NCBI GenBank assembly: GCA_019421365.1
Contig: JAHZFJ010000023.1
Location: forward strand, 7,897 to 71,896
DNA: 64,000 nt
Origin: Lachnospiraceae bacterium
GTDB taxonomy: Bacteria > Bacillota > Clostridia > Lachnospirales > Lachnospiraceae
Direction: 5' to 3'
Made by a program: the position numbers and the translations under genes. This document shows, piece by piece, positions 1 through 7,281 of this stretch. Below the pieces are notes generated by a model. That model worked only from the letters and a program-made list of their open reading frames with translations. It was not told the origin of the DNA and did not search any database. Position 1 is the first letter of the stretch, and each line of letters opens with the position of its first letter.

Positions 1-1
1 G

Positions 2-706
2 GATTTTGCATATGAAGAAGGTAAAACAATCTTACATGACATCACTCTATACGCGGAACCAGGTCAAAAGATTGCTTTCGTAGGTGCTACTGGTGCAGGA
101 AAAACTACAATTACGAATCTAATCAATCGTTTTTACGATATAGCAGATGGTAAGATTCGTTATGATGGTATTAATATTAATAAGATAAAGAAGGCGGATC
201 TACGTCGTTCTCTTGGAGTAGTGTTACAAGAAACAAATCTATTCACCGGAACTGTAATGGATAATATCCGCTATGGTAAGTTAGATGCTACTGATGAAGA
301 ATGTATAGATGCAGCAAAGTTAGCTGGTGCTCACGATTTTATAACACGTCTACCAAAGGGATATGAAACGCCACTAAGTAGTAATGGTTCTAATCTTTCT
401 CAAGGACAGCGTCAGCTCTTAGCCATTGCACGTGCAGCGGTTGCTGATCCTCCTGTTATGATACTTGACGAAGCAACGTCCTCTATTGACACTCGTACAG
501 AAGTTATTGTACAACGTGGTATGGATGCATTAATGAAAGGACGAACTGTATTCGTAATTGCCCATAGATTATCTACAGTTAAGAATTCGGATGTTATTAT
601 GGTGCTTGAACAAGGACATGTTGTGGAAAGAGGCAGTCATGATCAACTGATTGCAGAGAAAGGCAAATATTATCAATTGTATACAGGTGCTTTTGAGTTA
701 GAATAA
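2..706 (+). CDS. ABC exporter ATP-binding domain, 5'-truncated by window edge
   Basis: This is the C-terminal nucleotide-binding domain of a multidrug or lipid-type ABC exporter; the membrane domain lies before the window. The frame is open from base 2 and gives 234 residues. Walker A GATGAGKTT is at about residues 28-36. It is followed by the Q-loop (VVLQETNLFTG), the signature LSQGQRQLLAIARA, Walker B VMILDEAT and the H-loop IAHRLST. Such half-transporters usually work as dimers, often with an adjacent paralogue. The substrate cannot be told from this domain. No terminator separates it from the next gene. Confidence 0.93.
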   Translation, partial: DFAYEEGKTILHDITLYAEPGQKIAFVGATGAGKTTITNLINRFYDIADGKIRYDGININKIKKADLRRSLGVVLQETNLFTGTVMDNIRYGKLDATDEECIDAAKLAGAHDFITRLPKGYETPLSSNGSNLSQGQRQLLAIARAAVADPPVMILDEATSSIDTRTEVIVQRGMDALMKGRTVFVIAHRLSTVKNSDVIMVLEQGHVVERGSHDQLIAEKGKYYQLYTGAFELE

Positions 707-731
707 GAATAGAACTAGTACAGAAGAGAAG

Positions 732-1286
732 ATGTTAAACAAAGTAAAATATCTTCTTAAAAAGTCGAACATTTTCTTAAAAGGTCGAATATATTATTAT
801 GGAGTAAGTACTTTATTGGTTAAGGAAATGAATGATAATATAATCGATTTTGAAGTTATACAAAGAGGTTTAAAAAATGGCATGTATCAATTCATTGGTT
901 CAGGGTCATCAAGAAGAGTATTTGATCTTGAAAATGGTTATGTAGTAAAGTCCGCTTTAAACTATGGAGGGATTACTCAAAACAAGATGGAATATAATGT
1001 ATATAACCAGGAAAAAAATGAATTCTTTGCTCCAATACTTGCTATATCTGATGATACTAAATTGCTAATTATGAAAAAAGGTGAGCGATTATGGAGTATT
1101 AACCAAATATTACAATATTATCAGGTCTATAATATGAGAGAATTGGTAAGCAATTCTTACTTTATGGAGATAAGACGAACATATGGGTTAGCTGCCGGAG
1201 ACCTGGTTAGGAAATCTAGTTGGGGTATGATAGACCAAGTACCTGTATTGGTGGACTATGGCTATACTGGTCGTAGAAGACGTTAG
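732..1286 (+). CDS. Uncharacterised protein with kinase-like N-terminal motif
   Basis: I do not recognise a named family. The stretch IGSGSSRRVFDLENGYVVKSA resembles the glycine-rich loop and ATP-anchoring lysine of the protein kinase-like fold, and MKKGERLW may be a hinge region. At 184 residues there is no room for a full catalytic lobe, and I see no HxD or DFG-type motif. The start is uncertain. ATG 732 has an AGAAGAG upstream, but the first 30 codons are low-complexity. TTG 816, with GGAG at 801-804, or ATG 828 give a cleaner N-terminus. It lies 25 bp after the ABC gene and ends at a strong terminator, so the two may be co-transcribed. Confidence 0.6.
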   Translation: MLNKVKYLLKKSNIFLKGRIYYYGVSTLLVKEMNDNIIDFEVIQRGLKNGMYQFIGSGSSRRVFDLENGYVVKSALNYGGITQNKMEYNVYNQEKNEFFAPILAISDDTKLLIMKKGERLWSINQILQYYQVYNMRELVSNSYFMEIRRTYGLAAGDLVRKSSWGMIDQVPVLVDYGYTGRRRR

Positions 1287-1291
1287 AGATA

Positions 1292-1350
1292 GAACAAAAG
1301 GAAGACAATATGCAAGTTATAATCTTACATATTGTCTTCCTTATTTTGTT
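1292..1350 (+). terminator. Rho-independent terminator
   Basis: A perfect 13-bp stem is formed by GGAAGACAATATG (1300-1312) and its complement (1328-1340). It is extended by AACAAAA/TTATTTTGTT pairing and ends in a T-rich tail. It closes the kinase-like gene. Confidence 0.85.
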
Positions 1351-1452
1351 ATTATACAATATAGTAGTCAATATTATTAAAGTATATATTGTAGATGATT
1401 AGAGAAACTATGAGGGTTGATAAGATAAACATTTTATATGAGGAGGACTATT

Positions 1453-2175
1453 ATGCCAAAAGTTGTGAGGAGAGGATACCAAAAAGAAGATACCTATCAA
1501 TTCAATGGTGAAGAGAAGACCAAATTAGAGAAAGCAGCTTATGAATTATATTTTCTATTAAATCAAGGATATCCTATAAAACAAGCCGCAACTTTTATCG
1601 GGAACCACTATATGTTCTCTGAGAGACAGAGGTTAGCATTAGTCCGAACGATTTCTTCTCTTGAAGATTGTAATGGCAGATTATCCAGACAGATCACCAA
1701 ATTTAATGATATCGAAACAGTGCACATTGATGGATTTAATACGATTATCACATTAGAAGCCGCATTATCAGGTTCTCCTGTATTCAGATCATTAGATGGA
1801 ACTATACGGGATTTGGCTGGCCTTCGCGGTAATTATCGAATTATAGATAAGACAGAGAAAGCTATACATCTTATCTATCAATGGCTTGTATCGAAAGAAA
1901 TTCATGAAGCTTTCTTCTATTTTGATTCTCCTGTGTCAAACTCGGGGAGATTAGCCAATATGGTAAGAGAAATGGCTGAATTGTATGAATTACAAGTACA
2001 AACTTACGTCATACCAGATGTTGATATAACTCTAGAGAAGAAAGACAATGTAATTACCAGTGACGCTATCATTCTTAATAAATGTATTAGTTGGCTGAAT
2101 ATGAATCAGGAGATAATAGAAAAAATTAATGAGGTATGGGAGGTTTCGCTTTGTAGTAAGTTAAGCATTAATTGA
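1453..2175 (+). CDS. DUF434 domain protein
   Basis: A 240-residue cytosolic protein. Its N-terminal half matches the DUF434 pattern: an RRGY start, a helical AAYELYFLLNQGYPIK segment, then FIGNHYMFSERQRLALVR. The C-terminal half (about 90-220) contains VHIDGFNTIITLEAAL and the acidic FFYFDSPVSNSGRLA, which fits the companion nuclease-like DUF5616 domain (inference). No biochemical role is established that I know of. The start is ATG 1453, because AGGAGG sits at 1441-1446, six bases upstream; an ATG at 1438 would lie before that site. The gene appears to have its own promoter after the preceding terminator. Confidence 0.8.
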   Translation: MPKVVRRGYQKEDTYQFNGEEKTKLEKAAYELYFLLNQGYPIKQAATFIGNHYMFSERQRLALVRTISSLEDCNGRLSRQITKFNDIETVHIDGFNTIITLEAALSGSPVFRSLDGTIRDLAGLRGNYRIIDKTEKAIHLIYQWLVSKEIHEAFFYFDSPVSNSGRLANMVREMAELYELQVQTYVIPDVDITLEKKDNVITSDAIILNKCISWLNMNQEIIEKINEVWEVSLCSKLSIN

Positions 2176-2203
2176 GAACTTCTATTTTAAAAGGAGAGTT
2201 AAA

Positions 2204-2596
2204 ATGTATAAAAGTATATTACTGATATTAATTTGCTCAATGCTAATTGTGACTTCATGTTCAAAAAATGGCGATATCCAAGAAGGTCTGCCCTTTTACA
2301 GATATTAATGATTTGCCAACAAGTTATACCATGACTCATTATTTTATATAAAAGACTTATCGTTTGATGGTTCATACTATTATGTATCTGTAAAGGATGT
2401 AGAAACTAAGCAATATAAATATTTAAATCACTACTTAATCAGACCAGATAATGGCGCTAGTTATAAAATATTTGATTATTATATTTTAGTAAATGAAAAA
2501 GATATTTCATTTGACTCTCTCGAAAAATCTATAGTAAGCAGCAACTCCAGCGATTATATAGATCAATATCGTATTTTTATTAACCTAATACAATAA
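2204..2596 (+). pseudogene. Disrupted small lipoprotein gene
   Basis: ATG 2204 has AAGGAG at 2191-2196 and opens a clear lipoprotein signal peptide (MYKSILLILICSMLIVTSCS, lipobox cysteine). The frame stops at TAA TGA (2306-2311). The same frame then reopens and encodes about 80 residues (KDLSFDGSYYYVSVKDVETK and onward) to TAA 2594-2596. Between them another frame reads PFTDINDLPTSYT (about 2289-2330), so two compensating frameshifts or nonsense changes are likely. I infer a decayed or mis-sequenced secreted protein of about 130 residues. No family was recognised. Confidence 0.6.
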
Positions 2597-2702
2597 TGTT
2601 TTCAATTCTTTAATATTAATGCAAATACATATAGACAAGTATGCAATCATTTATTATGATTAAGTCATGATACAAAAGATAATATCGTAACGGAGGATTG
2701 AC

Positions 2703-3293
2703 ATGACAGAGAAAGAAAAGGCAGCAGCAGGTTATCTATATGATAACAACTATGACAAAGAATTAGTGAAAGAACGAACAATATGTAAGGATAAATGTTT
2801 TAAATTTAATCAATTGATGCCATCACAATATGAGGAACAGAAGGCATTAATAAAAGAAATTATGGGTAAAACAAAAGAAAATTTTGTGATTACAGCTCCA
2901 TTTTGGTGTGACTGTGGTTATAACATAGAAATCGGAGAGAATTTTTATACCAATCATAATTGCGTAATCCTAGATTGTGCCAAGGTTGTTTTTGGTGACA
3001 ATGTATTCATTGCACCGAATTGTTGTTTCTCAACAGCAGGACATCCAATTGATGCAGAGCAGAGAAATCAAGGGCTAGAATATGCGTATCCAATCACTGT
3101 TGGTAATGATGTATGGTTTGGAGCGGGGGTAGTGGTTCTTCCAGGAGTTACAATTGGAGATAATACTGTTATCGGAGCTGGTAGTGTGGTAAATAAAGAT
3201 ATTCCTTCTGGTGTTATTGCAGTGGGTAACCCATGTAAGCCGATTCGTAAGATAACAGAGGCAGATAAAGAGAAATATAAGATGTTGAAATAA
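2703..3293 (+). CDS. Maltose/galactoside O-acetyltransferase family (left-handed beta-helix)
   Basis: A 196-residue acetyl-CoA-dependent sugar O-acetyltransferase of the LacA/Maa/NodL family. The N-terminal Mac domain (AGYLYDNNYDKELVKER) is followed by hexapeptide repeats with the family motif NHNCVILD. The catalytic histidine lies in STAGHPID (H114), and the late coils read IGDNTVIGAGSVVNKDIPSG. The protein ends in the typical GNPCKPIRKI. It is a soluble trimer in characterised members. GGAGG at 2692-2696 supports ATG 2703. It appears to be a single-gene unit closed by the terminator at 3335. The exact sugar acceptor cannot be assigned. Confidence 0.9.
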   Translation: MTEKEKAAAGYLYDNNYDKELVKERTICKDKCFKFNQLMPSQYEEQKALIKEIMGKTKENFVITAPFWCDCGYNIEIGENFYTNHNCVILDCAKVVFGDNVFIAPNCCFSTAGHPIDAEQRNQGLEYAYPITVGNDVWFGAGVVVLPGVTIGDNTVIGAGSVVNKDIPSGVIAVGNPCKPIRKITEADKEKYKMLK

Positions 3294-3334
3294 ATAGATT
3301 GAAAGAATTAGAATGAAATAATTAACTTGATAAA

Positions 3335-3381
3335 AGTAGGTAGGGTATATTCTGTTTCGAATATATCCTACCTGCTTTTTT
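3335..3381 (+). terminator. Rho-independent terminator after acetyltransferase gene
   Basis: The inverted repeat AGTAGGTAGGGTATATT / AATATATCCTACCTGCT surrounds a short loop and is followed by TTTTTT. Confidence 0.8.
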
Positions 3382-3442
3382 GCTATTAGACTGTGCTTGA
3401 TTACATTAGAGCTAAGCCACATTATTCATTTATAGCATGGTA

Positions 3443-3571
3443 TTATTCATATGGACTTTTAAGTGACTTTTGATCAGCGTTCTCTGGAATTATATCTTCA
3501 AATTTATATATTTCTGTTCCATCGTTAGAATATCCTAAAATTTCAAATTTGGTTCCTTTGAAGCCATCCAT
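3443..3571 (-). CDS. Small ORF or gene remnant (42 aa)
   Basis: On the minus strand an ATG at 3571 opens 42 residues beginning MDGFKGTKFEILGYSNDGTE and ending SLKSPYE before TAA. The composition is protein-like, but I see no good ribosome binding site and an in-frame stop lies just upstream of the ATG. It may be the 3' end of a decayed gene. The rest of the 3294-3735 gap holds the acetyltransferase terminator, a short match to the inverted-repeat element (3593-3620) and otherwise AT-rich sequence. Confidence 0.3.
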   Translation of the reverse strand: MDGFKGTKFEILGYSNDGTEIYKFEDIIPENADQKSLKSPYE

Positions 3572-3592
3572 ATTACTTCATTCTTGAGTATA

Positions 3593-3620
3593 GTGTTTTT
3601 TGTGTCATAGTAACTTAGTT
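3593..3620 (+). repeat. Degenerate half-copy of nested inverted-repeat element
   Basis: The 28 bases starting GTGTTTTTTGTGTCATAGTA resemble the right arm of the elements at 17605-17883 and 38613-38714, which share GTGTTTTGTGTCATAGTACG. No matching left arm is visible here, so this is at best a fragment. Confidence 0.35.
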
Positions 3621-3734
3621 GGGGAAATTAAGCATATCCATTAAAAAACATAACAATCCTAAGATAATGATAATAACCTCGTTTTTCATACTGTAATATG
3701 CATAAAACACCTGCAAGATTTGTGAGCATTTTAT

Positions 3735-3776
3735 ACAATCACGTGTATTGTGGAATAAAATTACAGTACTTATAAT
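3735..3776 (+). promoter_or_regulatory. Candidate nifH promoter with overlapping dyad
   Basis: TTGTGG (3748-3753), a 17-base spacer and TATAAT (3771-3776) form a sigma-A type promoter, placing the start near 3783 and a leader of about 97 bases. An inverted repeat ACAAT-N7-ATTGT (3735-3751) with a central CACGTG overlaps the -35 box and is a possible operator. I saw no sigma-54 -24/-12 element upstream of nifH. Confidence 0.5.
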
Positions 3777-3879
3777 GATACCAATAGAACACAAGCAATG
3801 TTACTAGCGGAATAGATAACATGTATCGTTCTATCATAAAATCACACATAAAAAATAGTTGAAAATGGAGGTAAGTGCT

Positions 3880-4698
3880 ATGAGACAGTTGGCTATCTAT
3901 GGAAAAGGTGGAATTGGTAAATCAACAACAACACAGAACTTAACAGCAGGACTTGCAGAAATGGGTAAACAAATTATGATTGTTGGTTGTGACCCGAAAG
4001 CAGACTCAACCAGACTTGTACTGGGTGGACTCGCACAGAGAACCGTACTTGATACACTTCGTGAAGAAGGTGACGACATCGATCTTGACCAAATTATGAA
4101 AACTGGTTACGGAAATATTCGTGGTGTAGAATCCGGCGGTCCAGAACCAGGTGTTGGCTGCGCAGGACGTGGTATCATTACATCAATTAATTTACTTGAA
4201 CAACTTGGCGCTTACACCGATGATCTTGACTATGTATTCTACGATGTACTTGGTGATGTTGTATGTGGTGGATTTGCAATGCCAATTCGTGAAGGTAAAG
4301 CACAAGAAATCTACATAGTATGTTCTGGTGAGATGATGGCATTATATGCAGCAAACAATATTTCAAAAGGTATTTTAAAATATGCATCCACAGGTGGTGT
4401 TCGTCTTGGTGGTCTTATCTGTAATTCAAGAAAGGTAGACGGAGAACAAGGTCTTGTTGAAGCGGTTGCAGCAAAGATTGGAACACAGATGATTCATTTT
4501 GTACCTCGTGACAATGCTGTTCAGAGAGCAGAGATTAACAAGAAAACAGTAATTGATTATAGTCCAGAAGAACCACAGGCAGATGAGTATAGAACACTTG
4601 CTAGAAAAGTTGATGAGAACCAGATGCTTGTTGTTCCAAAACCAATGAAGATTGATGAACTTGAAGCAATCCTTATGGAACATGGTATGATGGAGTAA
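3880..4698 (+). CDS. nifH: Nitrogenase iron protein (dinitrogenase reductase)
   Basis: The 272-residue homodimeric [4Fe-4S] reductase passes electrons to NifDK with MgATP hydrolysis. The P-loop GKGGIGKS is at residues 8-15 and DPKADSTR follows at about 38-45. The cluster cysteines are C94 (in PGVGCAGRG) and C129 (in GDVVCGGF). R97 is the arginine ADP-ribosylated in species with DraT. The start is ATG 3880, with GGAGG at 3867-3871; an upstream in-frame ATG at 3859 precedes this site and would add seven atypical residues. It is the first gene of the nif cluster, and small hairpins separate it from nifI1. Confidence 0.98.
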   Translation: MRQLAIYGKGGIGKSTTTQNLTAGLAEMGKQIMIVGCDPKADSTRLVLGGLAQRTVLDTLREEGDDIDLDQIMKTGYGNIRGVESGGPEPGVGCAGRGIITSINLLEQLGAYTDDLDYVFYDVLGDVVCGGFAMPIREGKAQEIYIVCSGEMMALYAANNISKGILKYASTGGVRLGGLICNSRKVDGEQGLVEAVAAKIGTQMIHFVPRDNAVQRAEINKKTVIDYSPEEPQADEYRTLARKVDENQMLVVPKPMKIDELEAILMEHGMME

Positions 4699-4774
4699 TT
4701 AATAGGTAATTGTGAAGATATTAAGATACATGAAGATACATAGTATAAAGATTTTGTTGTTTATAGAGGATGAG

Positions 4775-4800
4775 ATCACAAAGTGATATAGAGCTTCTAT
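4775..4800 (+). other. Tandem short hairpins between nifH and nifI1
   Basis: ATCAC-AAA-GTGAT (4775-4787) is followed immediately by ATAGA-GCT-TCTAT (4788-4800). They have no T tract, so they are not obvious terminators. They lie just before the nifI1 ribosome binding site in the 119-base nifH-nifI1 spacer. A role in mRNA processing or in keeping nifH message more abundant is inference. Confidence 0.35.
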
Positions 4801-4817
4801 AAAAGAAAGGAGAAGTT

Positions 4818-5144
4818 ATGTACCTTATAAGATCAATAATTAGACCTGAAAAAGTGAATGAGGTTTTATCGGAATTATTATCAGCAGGATTTCCGGCTGT
4901 AACAAAGATGGATGTATATGGTAGAGGTAAACAAAAAGGTATCCGAATTGGAGATGTTACATATGACGAGATTCCTAAAGAGATGCTTTTAATGGTAGTT
5001 AAAGATGAAGACAAAGACGATGCCATTAAGATTATCATGAAATACGCTAGAACAGGTGCGAATGGTAATTACGGTGATGGTAAGATATTTGTTAGTCCGG
5101 TTGAAGAGGCTTATACAATCAGTACGAAAACAAAAGAATTATAG
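4818..5144 (+). CDS. nifI1: PII-family nitrogenase regulator NifI1
   Basis: A 108-residue GlnB-like protein of the NifI1 subgroup found between nifH and nifD in methanogens and anaerobic bacteria. In studied methanogens NifI1 and NifI2 together bind and inhibit NifDK in response to 2-oxoglutarate and ATP. Visible features are the PII start MYLIRSIIRPEKVNEVLSEL, the T-loop region after KMDVYGRGKQKGIRIG, and the C-terminal TGANGNYGDGKIFVSPVEEA. AAAGGAG lies just before ATG 4818. Its stop is 11 bases before nifI2, so the pair is translated together. Confidence 0.95.
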   Translation: MYLIRSIIRPEKVNEVLSELLSAGFPAVTKMDVYGRGKQKGIRIGDVTYDEIPKEMLLMVVKDEDKDDAIKIIMKYARTGANGNYGDGKIFVSPVEEAYTISTKTKEL

Positions 5145-5155
5145 GAGGTACTGCC

Positions 5156-5542
5156 ATGAAAGAAGTCTTAATAATTGTTAGGCAAGATAAAGTGAGTAAG
5201 ACGAAAGTAGCATTAACAGAGGCGGGAATTCTGGGTTTTACATGTAGAAAATGTATGGGAAGAGGTAAGAAATTATTCTCTCCTGATTTGTATTCTGTAC
5301 TAGACAATGGTGATGTACCAACCAATTCAATCGGTGAGTGTTTTACTGAAGGAAGTCGTTTGATACCAAAACGTCTATTTGTAATAATGGCTCAAGATGA
5401 AGATGTGGAAAAAATCATTGAAGCAACTATGGAAGTAAACAGTACAGGAAATCCTGGTGACGGTAAAATCTTTGTAATGCCGGTGGTCACATCATATCGT
5501 ATCAGAGATGGAAAGCAACAGGATGACTCTGATTCATATTAG
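5156..5542 (+). CDS. nifI2: PII-family nitrogenase regulator NifI2
   Basis: A 128-residue GlnB-like partner of NifI1. It begins MKEVLIIVRQDKVSKTKVAL, keeps a FTCRKCMGRGKK segment typical of NifI2, has a longer T-loop region (residues 43-70) than NifI1, and ends with NSTGNPGDGKIFVMPV before a short polar tail. In characterised systems it forms a complex with NifI1 that switches nitrogenase off after ammonium addition. AGGAGG lies just upstream of ATG 5156. It is followed by the structured leader of nifD. Confidence 0.95.
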   Translation: MKEVLIIVRQDKVSKTKVALTEAGILGFTCRKCMGRGKKLFSPDLYSVLDNGDVPTNSIGECFTEGSRLIPKRLFVIMAQDEDVEKIIEATMEVNSTGNPGDGKIFVMPVVTSYRIRDGKQQDDSDSY

Positions 5543-5543
5543 G

Positions 5544-5656
5544 AAGGAGGATAGTGTGAAAGATAAATCTTTCACATGGCGATTGGGTGTCCAAAGTCAA
5601 CAAGTTGACTTGCACAAAGTCGCCAGACTTTTGAAAGGGCATGGTGATTAATATGG
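5544..5656 (+). promoter_or_regulatory. Structured nifD leader, copy 1 of a duplicated sequence
   Basis: After AGGAGG (5544-5549) comes a perfect hairpin of TGTGAAAGA and TCTTTCACA (5555-5576). A second structure is GGCGA pairing with TCGCC around AAGTCAAC-AA-GTTGACTT. The tail GACTTTTGAAAGGGCATGG leads into GTGATTAATATG. The first hairpin (23 bases, 5554-5576) is identical to 15477-15499, and the tail is nearly identical to that before the anfO-like gene; only the middle differs. GGTGA five bases before ATG 5653 probably serves as the nifD ribosome binding site. Confidence 0.6.
5556..5651 (+). CDS. Possible leader peptide upstream of nifD (31 aa)
   Basis: GTG 5556, six bases after AGGAGG (5544-5549), opens 31 codons starting MKDKSFTWRLGVQSQQVDLH and ending KGHGD. 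Its TAA (5649-5651) is one base before the nifD ATG at 5653, which would allow translational coupling. The corresponding ORF before the anfO-like gene shares only the first seven residues and then shifts frame. It may therefore be only the translated face of an RNA element. Confidence 0.35.
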   Translation: MKDKSFTWRLGVQSQQVDLHKVARLLKGHGD

Positions 5657-7281
5657 TTTTACATGGAAATGAATTAAGAGATAAGGTTTTAGAAAAATAT
5701 AGTGCAAAGGTGTATAGAAACAGAAAGCAACATGTTCTATCCATTGATCCAGAAGCTAGTAATGAGATTACTGCTAATGTGCGTACCATTCCAGGTATCA
5801 TTACTCAAAGAGGATGTTGCTATGCAGGGTGTAAAGGTGTAGTTCTAGGACCTATGAGTGACAACGCGATTATTGTACATGGACCAATTGGTTGTTCCTT
5901 CTACACTTGGGGAACAAGAAGACATAAGCAAGTAGAGACAGATCGTCATGGTGAGCACGCAGATTGTTATGTTGAATATTGTTTCTCAACTGATATGCAA
6001 GAGCCAAACATTGTATTTGGTGGTGAGAAGAAATTGAAAAAGGCGATAGAGGAATGTATGGCAGTCTATAATCCTAAGATGCTTAGTATTTGCTCAACAT
6101 GTCCAGTTGGCCTTATCGGTGATGATATTCATGCAATTGCAAAATGGGCGAGAGAAGAATATCCAGGCTTAATGTGTATAGCATTCTCATGTGAAGGTTA
6201 TAAAGGTGTTACACAATCAGCAGGACATCATATTGCATCAAATCAAATCATTCGTTTTATCGTTGGTACAGGAGATCATAAACCACAGAAGAAATTCTCC
6301 GTAAATATTCTTGGTGAATATAATATCGGTGGAGATGGTTGGGAAATAGAAAGAATCTTGAATCGATGTGGTATCGAGGTAGTTAGTGCTATGACAGGAA
6401 CGAGTTGTTATAGAGATATGAAGAATGCACATCTTGCGGACTTGAATCTAGTTCAGTGTCATCGTTCCATTAACTATGTAGCAGATATGATGAAAGATAA
6501 ATACGGAATGGACTGGATTAAAGTTAACTTCATCGGTGTTAATGCTACGAAGAAATCAATTCGTGCAATAGGTGCATATTTTAATGAGCCGGAACTTAGT
6601 GCTAGAATCGAAGAAGTAATTGCAGATGAAGAGAATGCAATTGCAGACGAAATGGAATATTATAAGAGTAAATTGAAGGGAAAGACAGCAGCAATATATG
6701 TTGGCGGTTCTCGTTCTCATCATTATCAATTATTATTACAAGATCTTGGCATGTCAACCGTGTTAGCTGGTTATGAATTTGCCCATCGGGATGATTACGA
6801 AGGACGAAGTGTCATACCTGATATTAAAGTGGATGCAGATTCTAAGAATATTGAGAATCTAAAGATCGAAGCAGATGAAAACTTATACAATCCAGATAGA
6901 ATTACTCCTGAGCATAGGGCAGAACTAGAGGCAAATGAAGATATTGAACTTAATGATTATCAAGGTATGTATCCTGACATGGAAGAAGGTTCTATAATAG
7001 CTGATGACTTGAATCATTTTGAAACAGAGGAATTTCTTAAGGCATTAAAACCTGATGTTTTCTTCTCGGGGATTAAGGATAAGTTCGTAGTTCAAAAAGG
7101 CGGTATGCTATCAAGACAGATACACTCCTATGATTATCAAGGGCCATATACTTGTTTTCAGGGTGCAGCAAGATTTGGGCATGACCTCGTAATGGGATTA
7201 TATGTACCAGCATGGAGTTTTATTAAAGCACCATGGAAGAATCAAGCCACACTAGTGGGTAAATTAGGAGGTGAGGTATAA
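5653..7281 (+). CDS. nifD: Nitrogenase molybdenum-iron protein alpha chain
   Basis: The 542-residue alpha subunit of NifDK carries FeMo-cofactor. P-cluster ligands are C55 (RGCCYAGC), C81 (GPIGCSFY) and C150 (CSTCPVGLIGDD). The cofactor ligands are C269 (NLVQCHRS) and H491 (RQIHSYDY), and the QSAGHHIA segment is intact. Residues about 384-445 form an insert, starting DDYEGRSVIPDIKVDAD, that is typical of clostridial NifD and absent from the Azotobacter protein. I chose ATG 5653 over the in-frame ATG 5641 because the upstream GGTGA is correctly spaced and the first four codons of the longer form belong to the repeated leader. The stop overlaps nifK by one base. Confidence 0.97.
   Translation: MVLHGNELRDKVLEKYSAKVYRNRKQHVLSIDPEASNEITANVRTIPGIITQRGCCYAGCKGVVLGPMSDNAIIVHGPIGCSFYTWGTRRHKQVETDRHGEHADCYVEYCFSTDMQEPNIVFGGEKKLKKAIEECMAVYNPKMLSICSTCPVGLIGDDIHAIAKWAREEYPGLMCIAFSCEGYKGVTQSAGHHIASNQIIRFIVGTGDHKPQKKFSVNILGEYNIGGDGWEIERILNRCGIEVVSAMTGTSCYRDMKNAHLADLNLVQCHRSINYVADMMKDKYGMDWIKVNFIGVNATKKSIRAIGAYFNEPELSARIEEVIADEENAIADEMEYYKSKLKGKTAAIYVGGSRSHHYQLLLQDLGMSTVLAGYEFAHRDDYEGRSVIPDIKVDADSKNIENLKIEADENLYNPDRITPEHRAELEANEDIELNDYQGMYPDMEEGSIIADDLNHFETEEFLKALKPDVFFSGIKDKFVVQKGGMLSRQIHSYDYQGPYTCFQGAARFGHDLVMGLYVPAWSFIKAPWKNQATLVGKLGGEV

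Noticed and set aside
3600..3880. Sigma-54 and NifA-type promoter for nifH
   Set aside because: No GG-N10-GC core at -24/-12 was found; a sigma-A type promoter is present instead.
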